Shown here piece after piece: positions 1-7,318 of a stretch of DNA of 14,540 bases. Location of the stretch: positions 1 to 14,540 of the forward strand of contig JAAURV010000044.1 of assembly GCA_012032065.1 (NCBI GenBank). Direction: 5' to 3'. The DNA comes from Hyphomicrobiales bacterium. Its GTDB lineage: Bacteria > Pseudomonadota > Alphaproteobacteria > Rhizobiales > Aestuariivirgaceae. The translations under genes were made by a program, and so were the position numbers. Positions within the stretch are counted from its first letter, which is position 1. Each line of letters starts with the position of its first letter. Below the pieces are notes generated by a model that was not told the DNA's origin, ran no database searches, and was given only the letters and a program-made list of their open reading frames with translations.

Positions 1-914
1 TCATCCGCGATGTAGACGCGCTTCACATAAAGCTTCTGCCGGCCCTTGCGCTCGGGATCGTAGAGATCGAAGGGCCGCTCGCCCGGCACATAGAGCAGCA
101 CGGTGTATTCGTTGCGGCCTTCGGCGCGATAGTGCAGCGTCAGCGCCGGATCGGAGTAGTTGCCGGAGACGTGCCCAAAGAATTCCTTGTGCTGTTCCGC
201 CGTCACTTCGGACTTGGGCCTCGTCCAGATGGCATTCGCCGTATTGATCTGCTTCGCGTCCAGCATGATCGGATGCGCGATGTGGTCGGAATAGGCGCGC
301 ACCACGCTCTCGATCTTCCACGGCTCGAGGAATTCCTCGGCGTCCTTCTTGAGATGCAGCACGATCGCCGTGCCCCGCGCCGGAGCACCTTCGCCGGCGG
401 GCGATACGGTGAATGTTCCCGCCCCTTCCGATTCCCAAGCGAAGGCCGATGCCGCGCCTGCCTTGCGCGACAGCACGGTGACGTTCGACGCCACGATAAA
501 GGCCGAATAGAACCCGACGCCGAACTGGCCGATCAAATGCAGGCCGGCCTTGCCCTTGCTCGCCTTCTCGGCTTTGTCGACGAAGGCCTGCGTGCCGGAC
601 TTGGCGATGGTGCCGAGATTCTCGATCAGCTCCTTCTCGGTCATGCCGGTGCCGTTGTCGGCTATCGAGAGCGTCTTGGCTTTCTTGTCGAGCGTGATGG
701 TGATCCGGAGTCCGGTGTCGTCCGCGAGAAGCTTGGGCTTGGCGATGGCCTCATAACGCAGCTTGTCCAGCGCATCGGCGGCGTTGGAGATCAGCTCGCG
801 TAAGAAAACGTCCCGGTCGGAATAGACCGAATGCACCATGAGGTGCAGGAGCTTGGCCACCTCCGCTTGGAATTCCATCGTGCCGCCGTCCGGCTTTGCC
901 GCCGCTTTCGCCAT
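1..914 (-). CDS. htpG: Chaperone protein HtpG (Hsp90), N-terminal part, cut by window edge
   Basis: ATP-dependent cytosolic Hsp90 chaperone. The frame is open from the ATG at 914 to the left edge, giving about 304 codons of a protein normally near 620 residues, so the C-terminal client and dimerisation regions lie outside the window. The GHKL ATPase fold is clear. Helix motif ELISNAADALDKLRY lies near residues 40-54 and carries the Mg/ATP Asn. DNGTGM lies near 86-91 and GQFGVGFYSAF near 129-139. The start of the middle domain is also recognisable (SGNYSDPALTLHYRAEGRNE). The start is supported by GAGGG about 5 bases upstream (919-923, complement). A CTTGAC-type promoter lies upstream. No frameshift or missing key residue is seen. 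Identification is secure. Confidence 0.97.
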   Translation of the reverse strand, partial: MAKAAAKPDGGTMEFQAEVAKLLHLMVHSVYSDRDVFLRELISNAADALDKLRYEAIAKPKLLADDTGLRITITLDKKAKTLSIADNGTGMTEKELIENLGTIAKSGTQAFVDKAEKASKGKAGLHLIGQFGVGFYSAFIVASNVTVLSRKAGAASAFAWESEGAGTFTVSPAGEGAPARGTAIVLHLKKDAEEFLEPWKIESVVRAYSDHIAHPIMLDAKQINTANAIWTRPKSEVTAEQHKEFFGHVSGNYSDPALTLHYRAEGRNEYTVLLYVPGERPFDLYDPERKGRQKLYVKRVYIAD

Positions 915-948
915 CGAACCCTCGTAGAATCTGGACTGAAGTTCTGGC

Positions 949-978
949 GATATTGGTGAGGCTGCCACCCGGGTCAAG
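949..978 (-). promoter_or_regulatory. Probable heat-shock-type promoter of htpG
   Basis: On the minus strand, CTTGACC (-35 core at 972-977) is followed by a 17-base spacer and AATATC (949-954), or by 16 bases and CAATAT. This lies 35-60 bases upstream of the htpG ATG. CTTG plus a C..ATAT-like -10 resembles alphaproteobacterial RpoH promoters and also fits a housekeeping promoter. Heat-shock control is inferred from htpG being a classic RpoH target; no transcript start is visible from sequence. Confidence 0.5.
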
Positions 979-983
979 CCCAA

Positions 984-1013
984 AGAAAAAGCGGCCGGGA
1001 CGAACCCGGCCGC
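984..1013 (-). terminator. Intrinsic terminator, minus strand, with no clear upstream gene
   Basis: A perfect 9-bp stem, GCGGCCGGG (991-999) with CCCGGCCGC (1005-1013), has a 5-base loop. On the minus strand it is followed by TTTTTCT (990-984). The other strand lacks a T run, so it acts on minus-strand transcripts. It sits just upstream of the htpG promoter and 14 bases after the stop of an unproven proline-rich reading frame (1228-1028, minus). Confidence 0.75.
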
Positions 1014-1231
1014 ATGAACACAACGCCTCACCAGAAAGGGATAGGGGGGCCCGGTGGAACACGTGAGACCGGAGGGGCTGGGGGGCTGAGAATTCCGAGT
1101 CTCAACTCCAGCCGGGCCCTAGAGGCAACAATCGCAATATCACCCTGCTTCGTGTCCAAGGCTTGATCCAATTGCGGCAAAACTGCGGAATTGCGTGATC
1201 GCTTGCAAGGCGCGTTGATCAGGTCCATTCT

Positions 1232-1612
1232 TTGGTTGTGGACGATCTCGAGCCGATAGTTTCCTTCCGCGCCACTGGCGCGGACCTTCCGCCGCGAGGC
1301 CCTGCGGCACACCCGGTGGTCGCCTTCGACCGCAAGGAGCTCAACCTTATCCTCTCGCTCTATGGCCGCTACGTCGCCTCCGGGGAGTGGCGCGACTACG
1401 CGCTCGACTTCACGCGCGACAAAGCGGTGTTCTCGATCTTCCGCCACACCGGCGAAAGCCCAATTTATAGGGTGGTGAAGGATCCGGCGCTGGCGCGGAA
1501 GCAGGGACAGTATTCGGTGATGGCGCAAGGTGGGCTCATCATGCGGCGCGGCCAGGACCTGGCGCAGGTGATTCGCGTTCTGCTGAAACGCCCCAGACTT
1601 ATCGGCGCCTGA
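1232..1612 (+). CDS. DUF2794 family protein
   Basis: Small soluble protein of 124-126 residues of unknown function, from a family known in Alphaproteobacteria. The diagnostic core is present: AFDRKELNLILSLYGRYVAS (residues 31-50), then GEWRDYALDF, KAVFSIFRH, YRVVKDPALARKQGQYSV and a C-terminal LIMRRGQDLAQVIRVL. No signal peptide or membrane segment is seen. The frame opens after a stop at 1196-1198 and has no ATG before the conserved core. Likely starts are TTG at 1232 (AGG 8 bases upstream) or GTG at 1238. Its 3' end converges on the BI-1 gene, with only a hairpin between them. The family call is firm; the start is not. Confidence 0.88.
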   Translation: MVVDDLEPIVSFRATGADLPPRGPAAHPVVAFDRKELNLILSLYGRYVASGEWRDYALDFTRDKAVFSIFRHTGESPIYRVVKDPALARKQGQYSVMAQGGLIMRRGQDLAQVIRVLLKRPRLIGA

Positions 1613-1614
1613 TA

Positions 1615-1642
1615 CAAAAAAGCCCGGCGCGGAGGCCGGGCT
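1615..1642 (-). terminator. Intrinsic terminator of the BI-1 family gene
   Basis: An 8-bp stem, AGCCCGGC (1621-1628) with GCCGGGCT (1635-1642), has a 6-base loop. On the minus strand it is followed by a run of six T (1620-1615 read as complement). It begins 25 bases after the stop of the BI-1 gene. On the plus strand it follows the DUF2794 stop closely but lacks a T run, so it is best assigned to the minus-strand gene. Confidence 0.8.
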
Positions 1643-1667
1643 TCGAAGGTGGTGCTGAACGTTTCGC

Positions 1668-2390
1668 TTACTCGCTGCGCATGATCCCGAGGATATTCAG
1701 GATGTGCACGAACAGCGTGATGAAGCTGCCGTAGAGGGCGAAGGCGCCGAAGATCGACTTGCCCTTGGCCACGCCCGCCGCATCGCCTTCCACATACATT
1801 TCCTTGATCATCTGGGTTTCGTAGGCGGTGACGCCTGCGAACAGGAGAACCGTGACGATCGAGGTGATGAGGCTCATCATCGTGCTCTGGAAGAAGAACA
1901 CATTCACCAGCATGGCGATGATGATGCCGATCGAGGCCATCATGAAGAAGGCGCCAAGGCCCGAAAGGTCGCGCTTGGTCACGTAACCCGCAAGGCTGGT
2001 TGCGCCGAAGGTGGCGGCCGAGATCAGGAAGGCCTGGTAGACGATGGACGAATCGATGGCGAGATAGGTCCCGACCATCGGCGCGATTGCCAAACCCCAA
2101 AGCCCCACGTATGTCCAGAACGCGCCATGAGCCATCGCGGTATTGCCGGAAAAGATAAGGCGCGGCGCGAAGAAGCCGAGGCCAAGAATACCGATGAAGA
2201 AGATCCACTTCAGCGAGTAGACCGCCGCTATTGCGGCCGGATTGGACGCAACCGCCATGGTGATGATGGCGGTAACCGCCACGCCCAAGGCCATGTAGTT
2301 GTAAACGCCCAGCATATAGGAGCGGAGACCTTGATCGATCTCAGCCCGTGAACCCGTCTGGACCCGGGGTTGATATCTCGTGTCAGCCAT
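1668..2390 (-). CDS. Bax inhibitor-1/YccA family inner-membrane protein
   Basis: Polytopic inner-membrane protein of 240 residues in the BI-1 (TMBIM/YccA) superfamily, whose bacterial members have been linked to ion leak and modulation of membrane proteolysis. Starting after a polar N-terminus (1-20), about seven hydrophobic segments can be seen: roughly 30-48, 60-80, 88-108, 114-136, 144-166, 172-188 and 212-236. The family motifs AYETQMIKEMY (189-199) and LYGSFITLF (219-227) are present. The start at 2390 is chosen over the upstream ATG at 2423 because GGAGGG lies 5 bases before it. The second acidic residue of the di-aspartyl sensor described for the Bacillus homologue is not seen (LYGSF where many members have LYLDF). 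The gene ends at a strong terminator. The exact physiological role is unknown. Confidence 0.9.
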   Translation of the reverse strand: MADTRYQPRVQTGSRAEIDQGLRSYMLGVYNYMALGVAVTAIITMAVASNPAAIAAVYSLKWIFFIGILGLGFFAPRLIFSGNTAMAHGAFWTYVGLWGLAIAPMVGTYLAIDSSIVYQAFLISAATFGATSLAGYVTKRDLSGLGAFFMMASIGIIIAMLVNVFFFQSTMMSLITSIVTVLLFAGVTAYETQMIKEMYVEGDAAGVAKGKSIFGAFALYGSFITLFVHILNILGIMRSE

Positions 2391-2415
2391 TTGCTCCCTC
2401 CAAGGTTTGCTGCGG

Positions 2416-2440
2416 TCAACCATATGGTCGGACCGGTTGA
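2416..2440. promoter_or_regulatory. Nested inverted repeats in the BI-1 gene leader
   Basis: A perfect 10-bp palindrome ACCATATGGT (2419-2428) overlaps a second inverted repeat, TCAACC (2416-2421) with GGTTGA (2435-2440). It lies 26-50 bases before the BI-1 start codon. It may be an operator or an RNA structure in the leader. No matching regulator is recognised. Confidence 0.3.
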
Positions 2441-2450
2441 AAGATTCAAG

Positions 2451-2464
2451 TTACAGCACTGTAA
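2451..2464. promoter_or_regulatory. Candidate operator TTACAG-CA-CTGTAA upstream of the BI-1 gene
   Basis: A perfect inverted repeat with 6-base arms and a 2-base centre lies in the 98-base gap between phhB and the BI-1 gene, 60-75 bases before the BI-1 start. Symmetry and AT-richness in a GC-rich context suggest a dimeric repressor or activator site. I cannot name the regulator. Confidence 0.35.
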
Positions 2465-2488
2465 GGCAAATTCCGTCCGCAGGCAAAG

Positions 2489-2785
2489 TTAACCGGCCCA
2501 TTCGTCCATCTTGCGCGCCATGTTGACGTCCTTCTCGGTCACGCCTCCGGCCGAATGGGTGGAAAGCGTCACCTCGACCCGGCCATAGACATTGAGCCAT
2601 TCCGGATGGTGATCGGTCTTTTCGGCATAGAGCGCCACCCGGCTCATGAACGCCCAGGCTTGCCCGAAGCTTTTGAATTGAAAGGTTTTTGTTATGGCGT
2701 CGCGGCCCCGGACCTCGCTCCAGCCGCGCAAAGACTGCAGCGCCTTGACGCGCTCGAGCCCCGAAAGTGCCTGGTCAGCCATCAT
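2489..2785 (-). CDS. phhB: 4a-hydroxytetrahydrobiopterin dehydratase (pterin carbinolamine dehydratase)
   Basis: Dehydrates 4a-hydroxytetrahydropterin to the quinonoid dihydropterin, recycling the pterin cofactor of aromatic amino-acid hydroxylases; also known as a DCoH-type protein. The 98-residue length is normal. The full family pattern is intact: E55, H59-H60-P61, Y67, H77 and D86, within EKTDHHPEWLNVY and STHSAGGVTEKD. The first ATG (2785) overlaps the thpR stop as ATGA, and a second ATG follows at 2782; AGGTGG just upstream could serve either. Translational coupling to thpR is likely. No phenylalanine hydroxylase gene is in the window, so its pterin partner is unknown. Confidence 0.95.
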   Translation of the reverse strand: MMADQALSGLERVKALQSLRGWSEVRGRDAITKTFQFKSFGQAWAFMSRVALYAEKTDHHPEWLNVYGRVEVTLSTHSAGGVTEKDVNMARKMDEWAG

Positions 2786-3321
2786 GCCACCTGAAATTCA
2801 TAAGATTGTTCAACAGCATAGGGCCCGCCGCCGCGGGACGGACGAGATGAGAAAAGCACGAACCGGTCGACGTGAAATTCCCGGCTCTTATAGAGGCTGT
2901 GCGAGGCCACATAGCGATGAATCTGGCCGATATCGGCATCCTTCAACCGTGCCAGCGTCACATGCGGCGTGAACTTTCGCGCCTCGGCTTCCAGCCCCAG
3001 AACCTGGCATATGCGTTCATGGATCGATTGCAGGCGGCGGAGCTCGACCGAATCCTCCACCCCGGCATAAAGCGTGTTGGGCCGGTTGCCGCCGAACACA
3101 TCGATGCCCTTGAGCCGGATCGAGAACGGCCGCGCCGCGACCCCATCCAGTTCGTAGGCGATCTCGCGGGCCAGGCCCTCTTCGATGTCGCCGATAAAGC
3201 GGAGCGTGATGTGGAAGGATTCGCGGTCGATCCAGCGCGCCCCAATGATGCCTCCCCGCATGAGATCGAGGTCGAACGCAACATCAGGGGGGATTTCGAC
3301 CCCGGTGAACAGTCGCGGCAT
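2782..3321 (-). CDS. thpR: RNA 2',3'-cyclic phosphodiesterase (2H family; '2'-5' RNA ligase')
   Basis: Cytosolic 2H phosphoesterase that opens RNA 2',3'-cyclic phosphates and can join or cleave 2'-5' linkages in vitro. It has 179 residues, the usual size. Both catalytic HxTx motifs are present: HITL at 37-40 and HVTL at 120-123. The N-terminus MPRLFTGVEIP is typical. The start at 3321 is chosen over an upstream ATG at 3396 because AGGAGG lies 6 bases before it and the extra 25 residues lack family similarity. The stop overlaps the phhB start by four bases. It follows tesA by 78 bases, with a possible promoter in that gap. Confidence 0.94.
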   Translation of the reverse strand: MPRLFTGVEIPPDVAFDLDLMRGGIIGARWIDRESFHITLRFIGDIEEGLAREIAYELDGVAARPFSIRLKGIDVFGGNRPNTLYAGVEDSVELRRLQSIHERICQVLGLEAEARKFTPHVTLARLKDADIGQIHRYVASHSLYKSREFHVDRFVLFSSRPSRGGGPYAVEQSYEFQVA

Positions 3322-3368
3322 GGCGGGCCTCCTTGAGGTTGAAGGATTGCTCGGAACGCGCAGGGCAT

Positions 3369-3396
3369 AGGCTAGCCTGATTCTGGTAAACGCCAA
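3369..3396 (-). promoter_or_regulatory. Possible promoter of thpR-phhB
   Basis: On the minus strand, TTGGCG (3391-3396) and TAGCCT (3369-3374) are separated by 16 bases, within the 78-base gap after tesA and about 50 bases before thpR. The match to alphaproteobacterial housekeeping promoters is moderate, and read-through from tesA is equally possible. Confidence 0.3.
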
Positions 3397-3399
3397 GTG

Positions 3400-4023
3400 C
3401 TATTTTGCTGACGCTTGACCGACCAGTTCCTCAACCCGAGGCAAGATGCGGGCCACGATCATGTCAATGCCTTCCGCGGTGGGATGAAGTCCGTCGGGCT
3501 GGTTGAGTTTCGGATCGGCGGCAACGCCATCGAGAAAGAACGGATAGAGCAAGGTCTTGTGCTTCTCGGCAAGCCGCTGAAAGATCGGATCGAAGGCAGC
3601 GACATAGTCTTTCCCCATGTTGCGCGGCGCTTGCATGCCTGCGACCAGCACCGGCAATCCCTTGGCTCCGATCCGCGTGAGGATTTGATCCAGCGCTGCT
3701 TCCGCCTGCTTGGGATCGAGGCCGCGCAGCGCGTCGTTGGCGCCCAATTCCACAATGACGGCGGAGATGTCGCCGGTCAGCGACCAGTCGAGCCGGGCCA
3801 AACCCGCGGCTGCGGTATCCCCGGAGACGCCAGCGTTCACCACTTTCACATCGTGCCCATTGGCTTTGAGCGCCGCTTCGAGCTTGACCGGAAAGGCGTC
3901 CTTCGGATCGAGGCCATAACCGGCGGTGAGGCTGTCGCCGAGGGCGAGTATGTTCACGGTTGCCGATACGGCGGGGAGGCAGAAAAGAAAAATTGCGAAA
4001 AGAGCGGCGGAAATCCGGATCAT
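3400..4023 (-). CDS. tesA: Arylesterase / acyl-CoA thioesterase I, SGNH hydrolase (TesA-like)
   Basis: Periplasmic GDSL-type esterase or thioesterase of 207 residues. Residues 1-21 form a signal peptide (MIRISAALFAIF then FCLPAVSA). The SGNH blocks are complete: block I GDSLTAGYGL with Ser31, block II NAGVSGDT (64-70), block III GANDALRG with Asn96, and block V DGLHPTAEG with Asp177 and His180. The ATG at 4023 is preferred because the signal peptide begins there; upstream extension gives non-hydrophobic sequence. No strong ribosome-binding site is seen. The gene is divergent from the ybbA-type ATPase gene, with 72 bases between starts, the same arrangement as tesA and ybbA-ybbP in Escherichia coli. 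The natural substrate is not determined by sequence. Confidence 0.95.
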   Translation of the reverse strand: MIRISAALFAIFLFCLPAVSATVNILALGDSLTAGYGLDPKDAFPVKLEAALKANGHDVKVVNAGVSGDTAAAGLARLDWSLTGDISAVIVELGANDALRGLDPKQAEAALDQILTRIGAKGLPVLVAGMQAPRNMGKDYVAAFDPIFQRLAEKHKTLLYPFFLDGVAADPKLNQPDGLHPTAEGIDMIVARILPRVEELVGQASAK

Positions 4024-4095
4024 GTCCGTCAAGGTAGGGTGTGGCACTTCCCGCTGCAAGTCATCCACGCCTCGACAAATCCCGTGGAGCCGACC

Positions 4096-4778
4096 ATGTA
4101 TGATGCCATGCCGTCTTCCTTGTCTCTCCAAAACGTCTCCCTCACCCTCGAAAGCCGCGCCGGACCCGTCGAAATCCTGCGGGGTGTCGATCTCGCGGTT
4201 CGCGCCGGTGAAGCCATCGGCATTGTTGGGCCATCAGGGTCCGGCAAGACCAGCCTGCTCATGGTGATCGCGGGGCTGGAGCATGTCACCTCCGGCGATA
4301 TTGAAGTGGCCGGGATCAAGCTTAATGGCCAGAGCGAGGACAGCCTGGCGGAGTTCCGGCGCGACAATATTGGCATCGTCTTCCAGTCCTTCCATCTGAT
4401 CCCGACCATGACGGCGCTCGAGAATGTCGCCGTGCCGCTCGAGTTCCGGGGCAGCACCAATGCCATGGAACTCGCCGCCGAAGGCCTCGCCCAAGTCGGG
4501 CTCTCGCATCGCTTGATGCACTATCCCGGACAGCTGTCGGCGGCGAACAGCAGCGCGTCGCGATTGCCCGTGCCGTTGCCTCGGGCGCGCGTATTCTTCT
4601 CGCCGATGAACCCACGGGAAATCTCGATAGCGATACCGGCGATCAGATCATCGAATTGCTGTTCAAGCTGCGTAAGGAAAAGGGAACATCGCTTTTGCTC
4701 GTAACGCACGATCGAAGCCTTGCCGCGCGCTGCGACCGCATTGCCGAAGTGCGCGACGGCCGGATCGTCTCCGCATGA
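4096..4778 (+). CDS. ybbA: ABC transporter ATP-binding protein, YbbA/LolD type (one-base frameshift)
   Basis: ATPase of a MacB/LolD-class ABC complex, partner of the FtsX-like permease that follows. Walker A is GPSGSGKT (45-52) and the Q-loop is VFQSFH (Gln97). The signature LSGGEQQR, Walker B LLADEPTGNLD and H-loop LLLVTHD are all recoverable. As written, the frame breaks at codon 149 in the signature: TCGG-CGGC (4537-4544) where TCGGGCGGC is expected, so one G is missing at 4539-4540. Restoring it gives 227 residues ending at 4776-4778, normal for the family. The start at 4096 has GGAG 6 bases upstream. The stop overlaps the permease start as ATGA. Unrepaired, the product would lack half the ATPase. 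Confidence 0.9.
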
Positions 4779-7298
4779 ACCTCGCCCTCTGGCTTCGTTT
4801 CGCGCGACGCGATCTCCGCTCCGGATTGCAGGGTTTCTGGATTTTCTTCACCTGTCTGGCTCTTGGCACGGCCACCATCGCGCTGATCGGCGCACTGGCG
4901 GCATCTGTCGAACGCGGGCTCAACGAGCAGGGCCAGCCGTTGCTCGGCGGCGATGTCGAGTTCTCGCTCATCCATCGCGAAGCCGACGAGAAGGAGCGCG
5001 CCTATATCGAATCGAAAGGTCAGGTGTCGACGGTTGGAACGCTTCGCGCCATGGCGGTCGCGGGTGAGAACACAACGCTGGCCGAGGTGAAAGCCGTCGA
5101 TGCCGCCTATCCGCTCTACGGCGCGCTGATCCTCGAAGGCGGCGTTTCGCCTGCCGGGCAGCTGGACGCGGAAAACGGCAGTTATGGCGTGCTCGTCGAT
5201 CCGCTTCTTCTCGGAAGACTTGGGCTCAAGACCGGTGAAAAGGTCAAGCTTGGCGACATCGAACTCGAGGTGCGCGGCGTGATCGCCAGCGAGCCCGATC
5301 GCATTTCGAGCGGCATTGTGCTGGGGCCACGCCTGCTCATCAACCGAAAGGCGTTGCGGGCAACCGGACTTGTGCAGCCGGGCAGCCTCATCACCTGGGG
5401 TTATCGCGTGAAGCTTCCCGGCAACCCCGATATCGCCGATGCGCGCGCGGTGGTGAACGATACGCGCCGCGACTTTCCCAATGCCGGATGGCGGCTTCGC
5501 GCGAGCGACAACGCGGCTTCCGGCGCCGAGCGGTTTGTCGAACGGCTCGCCTACTTCCTGACACTCGTCGGACTCACGTCGCTGATTGTCGGCGGCGCCG
5601 GCATCGCCAACGCAGTTTCCGCTTTCGTGGCGCGCAAGGGCGACTCGATCGCCACGCTCAAGTGTCTTGGCGCGCCATCGAGCGATGTGTTCGGAATCTA
5701 TCTGACGGAAATCCTGCTTGTGGCGCTGCTTGCCATTGCCGCGGGGCTTGTAGTGGGAGTGGTGACGCCGCCGATTGCCTACGCCGCGCTCTCCGGCATT
5801 CTGCCGCTTCCGTTGACGCCGCGAATCGAATGGGTGCCGCTTGCCGTCGCTGCAGCTCTTGGATTCCTCGTGACCATCGCCTTCGCGGTATGGCCGCTCG
5901 CCCGCACGCGGCAAGTTCCGGCCTCCGCACTTTTCCGCAGCAGGATCGCCAGCGCCGACGGTTGGCCCAGGCCGATCGATATAACCGTCATCGCTTTGGC
6001 CTTCTTGATCATTGCCGCAATTATATTCGCAAGCTTCGACGACAAGCGCATCACCGCATACTATCTCGGCGGACTGGCCGCGAGTTTTTGTGGTGCTGCT
6101 TGGACTGGCATGGTCCATCGTTGCGCTTGCCGCGCGCCTCCCCAAACCCCGGGGCGCGATTGCGCGCTATGCGCTGTCGAACATCTATCGCCCCGGTTCA
6201 GCGGCAATTTCCGTGATCCTGGCGCTCGGCCTCGGCCTCACCTTGTTCGTGACCCTTGCGCTGACGGACCGCACAATCTCCGAAGAGCTGCGCTCCGGCA
6301 TACCTGAGAAAGCTCCTGCATACTTCTTCCTCGATGTGCGAAACGACGAACTCGAAAACTTTGTCGCCGATGTGAAAAAGCAGCAGGGCGTCACGTCCAT
6401 CGAAACCGCGCCGATGCTGCGCGGCCGCATGGTCACGGTGAAAGGTGTTCCTGCCGACAAAGTGCAAGCCTCTCCTGATGCCGCCTGGGCGCTGCGCGGC
6501 GATCGTGGCCTCACTTATGCCGATACGATCCCGCGCGGCTCCAAGCTTGTCGAAGGCGAGTGGTGGCCCAAGGATTATTCGGGGCCCAATCTCGTCTCCA
6601 TGGTGGACGAAATCGCGAATGGCATCGGCGTTAAAATCGGCGACGAGATCACCGTCAATGTGCTGGGCCGCGATGTGACGGCGAAGGTCGCGAACTTGCG
6701 GCAAGTGAACTGGCGCGGACTTGGCATCAACTTCGTCATGGTGTTTTCGCCCAACACACTGAAGGCCGCGCCCCACAGCCATATCGTCACCGTCGAAATG
6801 GACGACGAGAACGAGGCGGCACTCCTCAACACCATGGCGCGCGCCTATCCTTCCGCCACCGCTGTACGCGTGAAAGACGCAATCGGCATAATCAGCGATC
6901 TCCTCGGCAAGATGCTCGCCGCCATCCGCGGCGCCAATGTCATGACGCTGCTCACCGGCGTTCTGGTGCTTGCGGGCGCGCTGGCCGCTGGCCTGTCGGG
7001 CCGTATCTACGATGCCGTGGTGCTCAAGACCTATGGCGCATCACGCCGCCAGCTTGTTGGCGCACTGGTGATCGAGTATTCGGCGCTGGGCTTGGCCTCC
7101 GCCGTGTTCGGCATTGTGACGGGATCGCTCGCCTCCTGGTTCCTCGCCCGCTGGATCCTAGAGATGCCATGGAGCTTCTCGCTGCCGACCGCGATCCTGA
7201 CCGCACTGATCGCCATGGTGGTGACGGTGCTCGCCGGCCTCGCCGTCACCTGGCGGGCGCTCTCGGTCAAGCCCGCGCCGTTCTTGAGAAACGAGTAG
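4775..7298 (+). CDS. ybbP: FtsX-like ABC transporter permease, YbbP type (one-base frameshift)
   Basis: Inner-membrane permease paired with the preceding ATPase. The reconstructed length is 840 residues, near the roughly 800 of E. coli YbbP. It has TM1 near 22-44, a periplasmic domain (about 50-255) and a first FtsX core (about 258-380) with RKGDSIATLKCLGA. Further membrane segments lie near 402-450, followed by a second periplasmic domain and a C-terminal FtsX core with LKTYGASRRQLVGAL. The frame is interrupted after Ser437, where a T5 run (6085-6089) should be T4. With one T removed, the sequence continues as FVVLLGLAWSIVALAARLPK and runs to the stop at 7296-7298. The ATGA start overlap couples it to ybbA. 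Transported substrate is unknown; lipid or envelope roles are only inferred from the tesA neighbour. Confidence 0.9.
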
Positions 7299-7318
7299 TT
7301 ATCCGCTAGCCAGTATCG

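Larger units (their letters stand above)
915..1231. other. Gene-poor interval between htpG and the DUF2794 gene
   Basis: This 317-base interval holds the htpG promoter (949-978) and a minus-strand terminator (984-1013). The rest has no confident gene. It contains two G6 runs (around 1045 and 1081) and a possible 66-codon minus-strand frame at 1228-1028. No clear promoter for the plus-strand DUF2794 gene was found. Confidence 0.6.

Noticed and set aside
132..803. A 223-codon plus-strand frame opposite htpG
   Set aside because: It is the exact codon-aligned antisense of the HtpG frame; all motif evidence is on the minus strand.
1229..1528. The longer minus-strand frame opposite the DUF2794 gene
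   Set aside because: This part is antisense to the conserved DUF2794 core and shows no family similarity. Only the short stretch outside DUF2794 (1028-1228) was kept, as a low-confidence observation.
3415..4095. An in-frame N-terminal extension of the ybbA frame running through the tesA locus
   Set aside because: It is antisense to tesA; the real ATPase start at 4096 has a ribosome-binding site and the family N-terminus.
6083..6092. Programmed frameshifting in ybbP
   Set aside because: A T5 run alone, with no downstream structure identified and four similar indels in nearby unrelated genes, makes sequence error the better explanation.
4643..6145. A 500-codon open frame on the minus strand opposite ybbA-ybbP
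   Set aside because: It lies antisense to a well-supported permease, has low-complexity charged composition typical of reverse-frame reading in GC-rich DNA, and shows no recognisable motif.
7299..7318. Possible promoter or terminator between ybbP and pduO
   Set aside because: The gap is only 20 bases with no hairpin or -35/-10 pair; read-through is simpler.
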